DNA of 64,000 bases from Kitasatospora sp. MBT63 (lineage in GTDB: Bacteria > Actinomycetota > Actinomycetes > Streptomycetales > Streptomycetaceae), in the NCBI RefSeq assembly GCF_000710465.2, contig NZ_JAIZ01000517.1, positions 1 to 64,000 of the forward strand. Reading direction: 5' to 3'. The translations under genes were made by a program, and so were the position numbers. The notes under the pieces were generated by a model. The model made no database searches, had not been told where the DNA came from, and was given only the letters and a program-made list of their open reading frames with translations. Positions 1-8,484 of this stretch are shown in pieces (the stretch's first letter is position 1; every line of letters begins with the position of its first letter).

Positions 1-1040
1 CCCACGGCGGGGTCCGGCCGGGGCGGGGTGGCCGCGGGCCGCGCCCAGACGCGCAGGGCGGCGACCCGGGCGGCGGCCTCGGCGAGCCGCTGTTCGGTCA
101 ACCGGCCCTCCCGGAGGGCGAGTTCGACCTCGTGATGGATCTCTGGGAGCAGCTTCTCGGCGTCCGGGGAGCCGAGCAGGACCAGGTCGGCTCCGGCGGC
201 CAGGGCGGCCGCCGCGGCTCCGCCGAAGCCCCAGCGGTCCACGATCGGGGCCATGTCCAGGGCGTCCGTGACGATCACCCCGTCGAAGCCGAGCTCTTCC
301 CGCAGCAGGCCGGTCAGGACCGAGTGGCTGAACGTGGCGGGCAGTTGGTCGATCCTGGGCAGCCGGATGTGGCCGGTCATCACGAGCTTGGCGCCCGCGG
401 CGATACCCGCGGCGAACGGCGGCAGGTCGAGTGCGGCCAGTTGGTCGCGGTCGCGGTCGACGTCGGGCAGGGCGGTGTGCGAGTCGGTCCGGGTGTCGCC
501 GTGGCCGGGGAAGTGCTTGAGGGTGGCGGCGATGCCGTGGCGCTGCAGGCCTGCCACGAAGGCGGCGGTGTGCCGGGCGACCAGTGCGGGTTCGGCGCCG
601 AACGAGCGGACGCCGATGATCGGGTTGTCCGGGCGCGAGTTGACGTCCGCGCACGGTGCCAGGCAGAGGTTGACACCGGCGGCGGCCAGGTCGGCGGCGA
701 TGGCGGCGGCGACCAGGGTGGTCAACTCTGGGTCGTCGACGGTGCCGAGCGCGTGGTTGCCCGGGTAGGCGCTGCCGGTGAGGTAGTCGAGGCGGGTGAC
801 GTCCCCGCCCTCCTCGTCCAGTGCGATCAGGAGGTCGGGCCGGACCGCGCGGAGGCGGTCGGTGATGTCCTCGCGCAGCGGGCCCCGGGCGTCGAGCAGG
901 TTGGTGCCGAACAGGGCGACGCCGGCCAGGCCCTCGTCGGCGGCCCGCAGGATCCAGTCGGCGGGTGTGCGGCCGGCGTACGCGGGCAGCAGGCAGGAGT
1001 TGACGAGCGCCGCGAGGGCGGTGGCGGTGCGGTGGGGCAT
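1..1040 (-). CDS. Glycoside hydrolase family 3 beta-N-acetylhexosaminidase (NagZ-like), 3' end outside window
   Basis: Predicted to remove terminal beta-linked GlcNAc from peptidoglycan or chitin fragments or from glycans. The start ATG at 1040 has an AGGAAGG ribosome site about 10 bases upstream. The 346 visible residues carry the GH3 signature KHFPGHGDT (residues 175-183) followed by TDSH, the loop that supplies the catalytic His in NagZ enzymes, and TDALDM (258-263), whose Asp is the expected nucleophile. No convincing signal peptide is visible, so the enzyme may be cytoplasmic. The C-terminus lies beyond position 1. It follows a methyltransferase gene on the same strand after 127 bp and may share its promoter, next to which a dre-like operator sits. 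Family is secure; the exact substrate is not. Confidence 0.88.
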   Translation of the reverse strand, partial: MPHRTATALAALVNSCLLPAYAGRTPADWILRAADEGLAGVALFGTNLLDARGPLREDITDRLRAVRPDLLIALDEEGGDVTRLDYLTGSAYPGNHALGTVDDPELTTLVAAAIAADLAAAGVNLCLAPCADVNSRPDNPIIGVRSFGAEPALVARHTAAFVAGLQRHGIAATLKHFPGHGDTRTDSHTALPDVDRDRDQLAALDLPPFAAGIAAGAKLVMTGHIRLPRIDQLPATFSHSVLTGLLREELGFDGVIVTDALDMAPIVDRWGFGGAAAAALAAGADLVLLGSPDAEKLLPEIHHEVELALREGRLTEQRLAEAAARVAALRVWARPAATPPRPDPAV

Positions 1041-1167
1041 GGCGGTGCGGTGCCTTCCTGGGACCTGTCGGGTGGGTGGGGTCAGGACGACCGGCGGCGG
1101 TCGGAGCGGTCGGTACGGGGAACGGGCGACGGGATCGGGCGAGGGGGAACGGGCGGGAGCCCCGGGG

Positions 1168-2334
1168 TCAGCCTCGGGTTCGGCGCAGCAGGACGCCCGT
1201 GCTGCCGCGCTTGCTGAGGTAGGCGCGGCCGCCGCAGACCGGCTCCAGCCGGGGGCCGACCAGTTCGGTCTCCTCGGCGGCCCGCCAGTTCCGCGAGCCC
1301 GCCAGCCACGGGCGCAGGCGGGCGTCCAGCGTCGCGGGTTCCAGGGCCACCAGGACCCGTTCGGTGGGCAGCCGGTCGATCAGGTCGAGGTCCTGGCCGT
1401 AGTAGAGCATCTCGATCAGCAGATGGGCCGGGGAGGCCGGGGAGGCCGGTCCGGTCAGTGCGGCGAGGTCGGCGTCGCCGATCCGGACCGCGGGGGTGCC
1501 GGCGAGTGCGGCGGCGAGGCGGGTGCGGAACCGCGGATTGGGCTCGGTGGCCAGCACCTGGTGCCCGGCTGCGGCCAGCCTTCGGGTCAACGCCCCTTCG
1601 CAGGCGCCCACTTCGACCAGTTGCCCGGACTGCGGCGGGCAGTGGCGGGCGATCCAGGCGGCGGTGGCGTCGAGCCGGTCGGCCTCGTACCGGGAGGAGT
1701 CGAACTCCCAGGGGTCGGCGACCGAGGCCGCTTCGTCGTCGAGGCTGGCGAGCAGGGCGAACAGCCGGTCGCGTTCCTCCTCGTCGGCCTCGAAGAAGCG
1801 CTCGGCGGACGGGACCCGGGCGGTGCGGAGCATGTGCTGCGGGTGGTCGCAGGCCAGCAGGTGGGCGCACCAGTGGTTGACGAACTCCAGCTTGGCCGAC
1901 ACGAGTTCGCGGCTCAGCGGGTGGTCGAGGTCGCTGACGAACTGCAGGTACGGCGAGTAGCCCACGGCGTGCCGTACCGGCAGTGCGGCGCCCGCCGCCG
2001 CCCGGGCGACCGACCGGCCGAGGGTGCCGCGGCTGCGGCGGTTGTCGGCCGGGGAGTGGGTCCAGATCCGGGCGGGACGGCCGGCCCCGGCCCGGGCGAT
2101 CAGGGCGGCGGCGTCCGGTCCGGGCCCCGACGGCGCATCGGCCGGGCCGGCCGGGCCGACCAACGGGCCCAGCAGGGCCAGCCGTTCGGCGGGCGGGGCG
2201 CCGGCGGGGAGGGTGAGCACCGTGCCGGATCCGGCGACGACCACCTCGGTCTGCGCCCCGCCGGGGTCGGCCAGCACGGAGAGGAAGTCGAGGACCGCGT
2301 CCTCGGCCCGGAGCACCACCACGATGTCGATCAC
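1168..2334 (-). CDS. SAM-dependent methyltransferase with an extra N-terminal domain (NodS-like)
   Basis: A 388-residue protein starting at GTG 2334. The C-terminal half (about 215-370) looks like a class I SAM methyltransferase: it contains LVEVGACEGALTRRLAA, a glycine-containing motif I after a beta strand, then an acidic residue after the next strand (ATEPNPRF). This resembles NodS-type methyltransferases. The N-terminal half has no catalytic motif I recognise; it includes a segment resembling sugar- or LmbE-associated regions (AVGYSPYLQF), but I cannot name it. The ribosome site is weak. It is divergent from the PI-PLC-like gene across a 316-bp spacer and lies upstream of the GH3 gene on the same strand. 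Substrate unknown. Confidence 0.75.
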   Translation of the reverse strand: MIDIVVVLRAEDAVLDFLSVLADPGGAQTEVVVAGSGTVLTLPAGAPPAERLALLGPLVGPAGPADAPSGPGPDAAALIARAGAGRPARIWTHSPADNRRSRGTLGRSVARAAAGAALPVRHAVGYSPYLQFVSDLDHPLSRELVSAKLEFVNHWCAHLLACDHPQHMLRTARVPSAERFFEADEEERDRLFALLASLDDEAASVADPWEFDSSRYEADRLDATAAWIARHCPPQSGQLVEVGACEGALTRRLAAAGHQVLATEPNPRFRTRLAAALAGTPAVRIGDADLAALTGPASPASPAHLLIEMLYYGQDLDLIDRLPTERVLVALEPATLDARLRPWLAGSRNWRAAEETELVGPRLEPVCGGRAYLSKRGSTGVLLRRTRG

Positions 2335-2431
2335 AGACGGGTCCCGTCGGATTGGCCGGCAGCAGGATCGGGCACGGAGTCCGCCGCTTCGACGTGGCGC
2401 CCGAGCAGGAACACTAACCCTCCGTCAGGGC

Positions 2432-2447
2432 TGTGGTCCAGACCACT
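2432..2447. promoter_or_regulatory. Candidate DasR operator (dre-like palindrome)
   Basis: TGTGGTCCAGACCACT is centred on a perfect GTGGTC-CA-GACCAC palindrome. It matches 13 of 16 positions of the DasR-responsive element ACTGGTCTAGACCACT. DasR is the GntR-family repressor of GlcNAc and chitin genes in Streptomyces and is released by GlcN-6-phosphate. The site lies between a leftward unit that ends in a GH3 hexosaminidase and a rightward secreted phospholipase, so it could repress either or both. The palindrome is seen directly; the regulator is inferred. Confidence 0.62.
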
Positions 2448-2571
2448 GGTTGACTCAATCCGGCACCCGCGGTCCGCCCGCACCGGCACCCGCCACCCGT
2501 CCGCGGCGACCCCCGGCGACCGCGGGAGCCCGGCGGCGGCGGACGCTCACCCCGAAGCATCCGCCAGTTCC

Positions 2572-2600
2572 TTGTCATGTCACCTTCCGTGCGCTCGAAT
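2572..2600 (+). promoter_or_regulatory. Candidate promoter for PI-PLC-like gene
   Basis: TTGTCA (2572-2577) and TCGAAT (2595-2600) are separated by 17 bp, each one mismatch from a HrdB-type TTGACA/TAGAAT pair. The -10 lies 50 bp before the TTG start at 2651. The dre-like palindrome is about 125 bp upstream of the -35. Confidence 0.4.
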
Positions 2601-2650
2601 GGTCGACGCTGGTCCCACCGAACCCCGGCATCCCCCGCCCAGGAGGAACC

Positions 2651-3694
2651 TTGACCGTCCGTCGCACCCTCGCCGCCGCCGTGCTGGCACTGTCGGCCGC
2701 CGCCCTGATCCCCGCCCCGCAGGCGTCGGCCACCGGCACCGGCGACCTCCCGTTCGGCTCCACCACCACCGTCGGCCTGCACAACACCTACGACCCGGCG
2801 GCCTTCTCGTACCTGGCCCAGGCGCTCGACACGGGCACCGGCATGATCGAGCTGGACGCCTGGACGGACACCATCACCAAGGAGTGGAAGGTCAGCCACT
2901 CCAACCCGCTCGGCAACAGCAACAACTGCGTCAACGCGAGCTCCGCCGCCCAGCTCTACAGCGGCGGCGCCAACAAGAACCTGGAGTCCTGCTTCGACGA
3001 CATCCGGGTCTGGCTCGCCGCCCACCCCACCGCCGGCCCGCTGGTGGTCAAGCTGGAGCTCAAGGGCGGTTTCGCCGCCAACCGCGGCATGGGCCCCAAG
3101 GAGCTGGACGCCCTGATAGCCGCCCACCTGGGCGCCGCCGCCTACCGGCCCGCCGACCTGCTGGCCGGGCCCGGCGGCTCGTACGCCACCCTCGACGACG
3201 CGGCCCGGGCCGGGAACTGGCCGAGCCGGGCCGCGCTGGCCGGCCGGGCGGTGGTCGAGGTGATCCCCGGCACCGTCGAGGAGAGCAACCCCTTCGACAC
3301 CCTGCACACCGACGTCGAGTACGGCCGCTACCTGCGCGACCTGGCGGCCGCCGGGAAGCTCGGGCAGGCGCAGATCTTCCCGGCCGTGCACGGCGCCGCG
3401 GCGGCCGACCCGCGCACCCGCTACGAGAGCGCGATCCGGCCGTGGTTCGTCCTGTTCGACGGCGACGCGGCCGCCTATCTGAACGGGATCGACACCTCCT
3501 GGTACGACAGCCGCCACTACCTGCTGGTGATGACGGACGCCCAGAACGTCGCCCCGGCGATCAGCGGCACCGACCCGACCGCCGACCAGGCCCGCGCCCG
3601 GTCCGTCCAGCTCGCCGCCGCCCACGCCTCCGTGGTTTCCAGCGACTGGCGTCACCTGCCGGAGGTCCAGTCCCTGGTCCTCCCCCGGGGCTGA
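2651..3694 (+). CDS. Secreted Ca2+-dependent phosphatidylinositol-specific phospholipase C-like protein
   Basis: A 347-residue secreted protein likely to cleave phosphoinositide or related glycerophospholipid head groups. The start is TTG 2651, set by a perfect AGGAGG at 2641-2646. A signal peptide follows (TVRRTLAAAVLALSAAAL, cleavage near QASA). The mature domain resembles the PI-PLC family known from Streptomyces antibioticus. His44 in LHNTYD and His83 in VSHSN fit the two catalytic histidines, and Glu67 and Asp69 in IELDAW fit the metal-site acids. There are two cysteines near residues 94 and 115. It is monocistronic: a strong hairpin follows the stop codon. A candidate dre site and promoter precede it. 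Family is likely; the true lipid substrate is not visible. Confidence 0.8.
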   Translation: MTVRRTLAAAVLALSAAALIPAPQASATGTGDLPFGSTTTVGLHNTYDPAAFSYLAQALDTGTGMIELDAWTDTITKEWKVSHSNPLGNSNNCVNASSAAQLYSGGANKNLESCFDDIRVWLAAHPTAGPLVVKLELKGGFAANRGMGPKELDALIAAHLGAAAYRPADLLAGPGGSYATLDDAARAGNWPSRAALAGRAVVEVIPGTVEESNPFDTLHTDVEYGRYLRDLAAAGKLGQAQIFPAVHGAAAADPRTRYESAIRPWFVLFDGDAAAYLNGIDTSWYDSRHYLLVMTDAQNVAPAISGTDPTADQARARSVQLAAAHASVVSSDWRHLPEVQSLVLPRG

Positions 3695-3699
3695 CCGCA

Positions 3700-3739
3700 G
3701 GTGCGTGGCCGGCCCGGGGAGACGGGCCGGCCACGCACC
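3700..3739. terminator. Bidirectional hairpin terminator between PI-PLC-like and PNGase A-like genes
   Basis: A perfect 17-bp inverted repeat (3700-3716 with 3723-3739) has a 6-base loop and sits between two convergent stop codons (3694 and 3766). There is no long T run, as is common in high-GC actinomycetes. Confidence 0.8.
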
Positions 3740-3765
3740 GCGGGCGAAGGCCGTACAGGGCGACT

Positions 3766-5427
3766 TCAGGGCACCGGCCACCCGTCCCGGGTGGCGGCGC
3801 TGCGGTGGTAGGGGCCGTCGGGCCCGGTGGAGCGGTAGTCCTCGGTCGCCTCGGCGGTGCGGACGGTGGTGTCGCCGTCGTGGCGGTGGGCGGTGGGGGC
3901 GTAGGTGTGGTCGACGGTGCTGCGGGCCAGGGTGAGCGGGCCGAGGCGCAGACCGTCCTCCTGGTGGCGGCCGAGTGTCATGGTGGTCCGCTGGTCGGTG
4001 TTGCCGGCCGCGTCCCGGACGTAGTGGTAGCCGACGTCCAGCGGGTCGCTCTCGTGGGCGGTGCGGGTGAGGGCGGGGCCGAGACCGGCCCGGGTGGTGA
4101 CGGCGCGGGTCAGGTCGGTCCGGTTGCGCAGGGTCAACTCGTTCCCACCGGAGGCGAGTTGCTCGTCCGAGGAGAAGGCCAGGTCGTCCCGGACCTCGGT
4201 GCTGACCCGGCCGTGCGAGGTCTGCACCCAGCCGGTGGCCGTGTCGTGCCGGGTGGCGGTGACCGTCCAGTGGCCGCTGCCGCCGCCCTGGTCGGTGAGG
4301 GCGGTGGTGACGGTGGCCTCGGGGGCGACCCGGTGGTCGATGAGCCGCCCCTCGGTGCGGGCCCGGCCGTGGTCGACGGTGGCGAACAGGTTGATCTGGC
4401 CGGTCCACAGGTCGTTGCTCTGGCTCTCGGCCGCGTTGACGGCGATGCCGATGCTGTGCGGGCGGCCGTCGAGCAGCAGTCCGACGTACGGGGTCAGGTC
4501 GAGCCGGTAGCCGGGCAGGTCGAAGGCGGCGATGCCGGGGGTGGGCCGCCACAGCAGCGGGTCCCAGCCGCCGGTGTAGATCACCGGGTACGGCCAGACG
4601 GCGCCCGCGCTGCGGCCGTCCACCGACAGCCGAAGCTCCCGGAACGGGCCCTTCCCGCACAGGCCGAGGCCGGGGTTGGCGCTGACGTACGCGTCGGGCG
4701 CGGATGCGTAGGCGAACTCCTCGCAGGCGCCGCCGCCGCGGGTGTAGACCTCGGCGGTGAGGCGTTCCAGGTTCTGCGGGAAGACCAGCGGCACGGCGGC
4801 GGACGGCGCGGCGCCGGTGAGGCCGAACGGGCCGGTGGTGAGCAGCCGGTCGGCGGTGGCGGCGGCCGGGTGCCGGGGGGAGGCGGTGTAGAAGGTGAGG
4901 CTCGCGGTGATCCGGAAGACGCCGGTGTAGGTGGCGTCCGTGACGTTGGCGAGGTCGAGGGCGAAGGGCTGCGGGCGGTCGAGGAGCGGCGCGTAGCGGG
5001 TGACGTCGCGCTCCACGCTCCACTCGATGCCGTCGGCGGAGGGTTCCGGGGTGGAGGAGAGCAGCACCTGGACCCCGCCGATCCGCACCGTGAACAGCCG
5101 GTCGAACTGCCGGCCGGCCACCCGCCCGTGCAGGTCGAGCACCACGGCGGACCAGGGCCCCCGGCAGGCCGCGGGCGGGGTGAGAGTGACGGTGTACGGG
5201 GTGTCCGGCGGGTTGCCGTAGCCGTTGCTGAACGGCTGGTCGTGCATCGTCTCGACGGTGCAGGAGCGGGTGTCCGGCCTGGTCAACGGCTTGGCGACGC
5301 TGAACGGGTCGTGGTAGTCGGTGCCGAAGTCGGCGCTGGCCGGGCCGGCCGCCAGCAGGGTGGCGGCGAGCGCGAGCACGGCGGCCAACAGCCGTGCCGC
5401 GCGCCGGTACAGGGGACGAACGGCCAT
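3766..5427 (-). CDS. Secreted peptide-N4-asparagine amidase A (PNGase A)-like protein
   Basis: A 553-residue predicted exported amidase of the PNGase A family, whose plant members release N-glycans from glycoproteins or glycopeptides. I chose ATG 5427 because GAGGAGAGG lies just upstream; an in-frame ATG at 5481 has no such site. Residues 1-32 form a signal peptide with ASA before Asp33. The body has family-typical segments such as VVLDLHGRVAGRQFDRLF and a second beta-rich domain with IYTGGWDPLLWRP. Several Cys pairs fit an extracellular protein. It shares the region with a GH3 hexosaminidase and a secreted peptidase, suggesting glycoprotein scavenging. Bacterial members are little characterised, so the activity is inferred. 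Confidence 0.8.
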   Translation of the reverse strand: MAVRPLYRRAARLLAAVLALAATLLAAGPASADFGTDYHDPFSVAKPLTRPDTRSCTVETMHDQPFSNGYGNPPDTPYTVTLTPPAACRGPWSAVVLDLHGRVAGRQFDRLFTVRIGGVQVLLSSTPEPSADGIEWSVERDVTRYAPLLDRPQPFALDLANVTDATYTGVFRITASLTFYTASPRHPAAATADRLLTTGPFGLTGAAPSAAVPLVFPQNLERLTAEVYTRGGGACEEFAYASAPDAYVSANPGLGLCGKGPFRELRLSVDGRSAGAVWPYPVIYTGGWDPLLWRPTPGIAAFDLPGYRLDLTPYVGLLLDGRPHSIGIAVNAAESQSNDLWTGQINLFATVDHGRARTEGRLIDHRVAPEATVTTALTDQGGGSGHWTVTATRHDTATGWVQTSHGRVSTEVRDDLAFSSDEQLASGGNELTLRNRTDLTRAVTTRAGLGPALTRTAHESDPLDVGYHYVRDAAGNTDQRTTMTLGRHQEDGLRLGPLTLARSTVDHTYAPTAHRHDGDTTVRTAEATEDYRSTGPDGPYHRSAATRDGWPVP

Positions 5428-5588
5428 CGGGGTGCCTCTCCTCGCTGCCTGGCGGTCGAGGCATCCTCCAGTCCATGGCATGGCCGGGTCAAGAGGGCGC
5501 GACCCCTCCTCCGCCGCTCGTAAAATCTTGTCGACGACACGTCAAAAGACTTCTGGCGCAGCCGGATCCACGACTACCGTCAAAACCT

Positions 5589-7523
5589 GTGACAACCAGC
5601 CGAAAGCGCCTGTCCGCCCTCCTCACCGCCCTGCTCGCGCTCCTCGCCGCCGCCGCGCTGGGCCCGGCCGCCGCGCACGCGAGCACCGGCGGCACCGTCC
5701 GCAGCGGTGCCAGCCAGCCCGTCTACTCCTACGCCGACGCCGTCCGGGAGACCGTCTGGGTCGACACCGGGCTCGACGGTGACGGCAACGGCCGCACCGA
5801 CCGGGTCGCCGCCGACATCGTCCGCCCGCGCGAGCCGGCCGCGGCCGGCCTCAAGGTCCCGGTCATCATGGACGCCAGCCCGTACTACTCCTGCTGCGGG
5901 CGCGGCAACGAGAGCCAGCTGAAGACCTACGACGCGCAGGGCGGGCCGGTGCAGTTCCCGCTCTTCTACGACAACTACTTCGTCCCGCGCGGCTATGCGG
6001 TGGTCCTGGTCGACCTGGCCGGCACCAACCGCTCGGACGGCTGCGTCGACGTCGGCGGCCCCTCGGACATCACCTCCGCCAAGGCGGTGGTCGACTGGCT
6101 GAACGGCCGCGCCGCCGGCTACACCTCCCGGACCGGCACCGGCACCGCCAAGGCGGGCTGGACCGACGGCTCGGTCGGCATGATCGGGAAGTCCTGGGAC
6201 GGCACCATCGCCAACGGCGTGGCCGCGACCGGCGTGCCGGGCCTGCGGACCGTGGTGCCGATCTCCGCGATCAGCTCCTGGTACGACTACTACCGCTCCG
6301 ACGGCGCGCCGCTCTACGGCGGCACCCCGGCCGACCTGTCCGCCGCGGTGGAGAGCCGGGCCACCCTCGGGCACTGCTCGACCGTGCAGAAGCAGCTCGC
6401 CGCCGGCTCCCCCGCCAACGGCAACTGGACCCCGCTGTGGCAGCAGCGCGACTACGTCGCCTCCGCCGCCAAGGTGCGCGCCAGCGTCTTCCTGGTGCAC
6501 GGGCTGCAGGACCTGAACGTCCGGGACATCAACTTCTCCCAGTGGTGGTCGGCGCTGGCGCAGAACGGGGTGGAGCGCAAGATCTGGCTCGCCCAGACCG
6601 GCCACGTCGACCCGTTCGACTTCCGCCGGACGGCGTGGGTGGACACCCTGCACGCCTGGTTCGACCACTACCTGCTGGGCGTCGACAACGGCGTCCAGAA
6701 CGGGCCGGCCGCCGACATCGAGCGGGCCCCCGACCAGTGGACCCAGGACCGGACGTGGCCCGCGCCGGGCACCGTGACCACCACCCTCGGCCTTCGCCCC
6801 GGCACCCTCACCACCGGCCTGGGCAGCGGTACCGCGGCCTTCACCGACGACCCGGCGCGCGACGAGAACGCCTGGGCCGCCGACGCCGACCGCTCCACCC
6901 CGGACAAGACCGTCTTCGCCACCGGCGCGCTCACCCAGCCGCTGCGGATCTCCGGCGGCGGCTCGATCACCCTGACCGTCAAGCCGTCGACCCGCAGCGC
7001 CCGGCTGAGCGCGGTGCTGGTCGACCTCGGCCCGGCCACCGTCCGCGACTACCAGGCCGCGGGCGAGGGCATCACCACCCTCGGCACCCGATCCTGCTGG
7101 GGTGACAGCACCGCGGGCGACAGCGCCTGCTTCCTGGACACCGCCGCCGACACCGCCCAGGTCGGCGCCACGGTCTTCAGCCGGGGCTGGGCCGACCTCG
7201 GCCACTACGCGGGGCTCGACCGGTCCCTCACCCTCACCCCGGGCACCGCGTACCCGATCACCTTCGACCTCGCCGGCACCGACCACGTGGTGCCCGCCGG
7301 GCACCGGCTGGCCCTGATCGTGGCCGGCACCGACCACGGGCTGATCGACCCGCCGTCCACCCGGCCGGCCCTCACCCTCGACCTGGCGCACTCCTCGCTG
7401 CGGCTGCCGCTCACCGGCGGCCCGGGCCCGCTCCCGCAGGCCGTACCGCACGAGGGAGCCGCGCTGCCCGCCCTGACCGGCGGCGCGGGCGGCACCGCGG
7501 CCCGGCCGGAGACCTTCCGGTAG
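5589..7523 (+). CDS. Secreted Xaa-Pro dipeptidyl-peptidase / CocE-NonD family hydrolase (S15)
   Basis: A 644-residue exported serine hydrolase of the S15/CocE family, expected to release X-Pro dipeptides or hydrolyse esters outside the cell. GTG 5589 has no purine-rich ribosome site in front, so it may be translated from a very short or leaderless mRNA. Residues 1-32 form a signal peptide. Ser202 in GKSWDG is the nucleophile motif of S15 enzymes. A later Asp (GLQDLNV) and His (TGHVDPFD) complete an alpha/beta-hydrolase triad. The C-terminal third is the jelly-roll X-Pro domain (TFDLAGTDHVVPAGHRLAL). It is monocistronic and convergent with the Fpg/Nei gene. Confidence 0.88.
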   Translation: MTTSRKRLSALLTALLALLAAAALGPAAAHASTGGTVRSGASQPVYSYADAVRETVWVDTGLDGDGNGRTDRVAADIVRPREPAAAGLKVPVIMDASPYYSCCGRGNESQLKTYDAQGGPVQFPLFYDNYFVPRGYAVVLVDLAGTNRSDGCVDVGGPSDITSAKAVVDWLNGRAAGYTSRTGTGTAKAGWTDGSVGMIGKSWDGTIANGVAATGVPGLRTVVPISAISSWYDYYRSDGAPLYGGTPADLSAAVESRATLGHCSTVQKQLAAGSPANGNWTPLWQQRDYVASAAKVRASVFLVHGLQDLNVRDINFSQWWSALAQNGVERKIWLAQTGHVDPFDFRRTAWVDTLHAWFDHYLLGVDNGVQNGPAADIERAPDQWTQDRTWPAPGTVTTTLGLRPGTLTTGLGSGTAAFTDDPARDENAWAADADRSTPDKTVFATGALTQPLRISGGGSITLTVKPSTRSARLSAVLVDLGPATVRDYQAAGEGITTLGTRSCWGDSTAGDSACFLDTAADTAQVGATVFSRGWADLGHYAGLDRSLTLTPGTAYPITFDLAGTDHVVPAGHRLALIVAGTDHGLIDPPSTRPALTLDLAHSSLRLPLTGGPGPLPQAVPHEGAALPALTGGAGGTAARPETFR

Positions 7524-7533
7524 CCCGCCCGCC

Positions 7534-7555
7534 GGGCCCGCCCCCGGGCGGGTCC
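7534..7555. terminator. Candidate hairpin terminator after S15 peptidase gene
   Basis: A 9-bp stem (7534-7542 with 7547-7555, one G-T wobble) lies between convergent stop codons at 7523 and 7571. Confidence 0.45.
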
Positions 7556-7570
7556 GGCCGGTGCCGGCCG

Positions 7571-8377
7571 TCAGCGCTGCTGGCAGGCCGGGCACCAGAA
7601 GAGGTTGCGGGCCGCGTGCTCCTCGGTGCGCACCGGTGTCCCGCAGACCAGGCACGGCTGGTCGGTGCGGCGGTAGACGTAGACCTCGCCGCCGTGGTCG
7701 TCCACCCGCGGCGGGCGGCCCATCGCCTCGGGGGTGTGCTCCGGACGGACGGTGTCGATCCGGCCGATCCCCGCCCCCTCGTGCATGAGGGCCACCAGGT
7801 CCGCCCAGATCGCGTCCCACTCCGCCCTGGACAGGTCCCGGCCGGCCCGGTGCGGGCTGATGCCGAGCCGGAACAGCACCTCGGCGCGGTAGACGTTCCC
7901 CACGCCCGCCAGCACCTTCTGGTCCATCAGCAGCGCGGCCACCGTGGTGGCGCTGCGCGAGATCCGCTGCCAGGCGGGCACCGGGTCCGCGCCCGCACGC
8001 AGCGGGTCCGGGCCGAGCCTGCGGTGCACCGCGGCCTTCTCCGCCGGGGTCAGCAGCTCGCAGGTGTTGGGGCCGCGCAGGTCGGCGTACGCGTCGTCGG
8101 ACTCCATCCGCAGCCGGATCAGGCCGACCGGCTCGGGCGCCGGGCCCTCGCCGAAGGTGAAGCCGCCGTACAGGCCCAGGTGGATGTGCAGCCACGCCTC
8201 GCCGAACCCGAGGAAGAGGTGCTTGCCGTGCGCCTCGGCCTCGTCCAGCCGACGGCCGTCCAGCAGCGCCGCCCCCTCGGCGAACCGGCCCTGCGGGCTG
8301 GAGACGCGCACCGGCCGCGCCCCGAAGACCCGGAAGTTCTCGGTGGCCAGGCGGTGGATGATGTGGCCCTCGGGCAC
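7571..8377 (-). CDS. Fpg/Nei family DNA glycosylase (Nei2-like)
   Basis: A 268-residue bifunctional base-excision repair enzyme that removes oxidised bases and nicks the strand. It begins MPEGH, giving the catalytic Pro2 and Glu3 after Met removal. It has the conserved helix-two-turn-helix segment DQKVLAGVGNVYRAEVLF and a C-terminal zinc finger with Cys pairs CLVC and CPAC. The finger residue order and overall length fit actinobacterial Nei-type enzymes more than classic Fpg, so the preferred lesion (for example oxidised pyrimidines) is inferred. It is convergent with the S15 peptidase and separated by about 100 bp from the P-loop gene upstream. Confidence 0.9.
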   Translation of the reverse strand: MPEGHIIHRLATENFRVFGARPVRVSSPQGRFAEGAALLDGRRLDEAEAHGKHLFLGFGEAWLHIHLGLYGGFTFGEGPAPEPVGLIRLRMESDDAYADLRGPNTCELLTPAEKAAVHRRLGPDPLRAGADPVPAWQRISRSATTVAALLMDQKVLAGVGNVYRAEVLFRLGISPHRAGRDLSRAEWDAIWADLVALMHEGAGIGRIDTVRPEHTPEAMGRPPRVDDHGGEVYVYRRTDQPCLVCGTPVRTEEHAARNLFWCPACQQR

Positions 8378-8484
8378 GGGCGTCAGCTCCTCGGCAGATC
8401 AGTTGCGACCCGTCCATTCTCGCAGCGGGGTACGACACACCCCGCCGGGCCGGGGAGCCGGGCCGGGGAGCCGGGCCGGCCGGC

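Larger units (their letters stand above)
2335..2650. other. 316-bp divergent intergenic region between methyltransferase and PI-PLC-like genes
   Basis: Non-coding spacer holding divergent start regions. It contains a dre-like palindrome (2432-2447), a plausible promoter for the rightward gene (2572-2600) and an AGGAGG ribosome site (2641-2646). I see no supported small gene in it. Confidence 0.7.

Noticed and set aside
796-8438. Very long antisense open frames across the left end (over 900 and over 1500 codons)
   Set aside because: They run opposite or out of frame to genes with clear motifs and signal peptides, and their products are Arg/Gly/Pro-rich with no domains, as expected from third-position GC bias.
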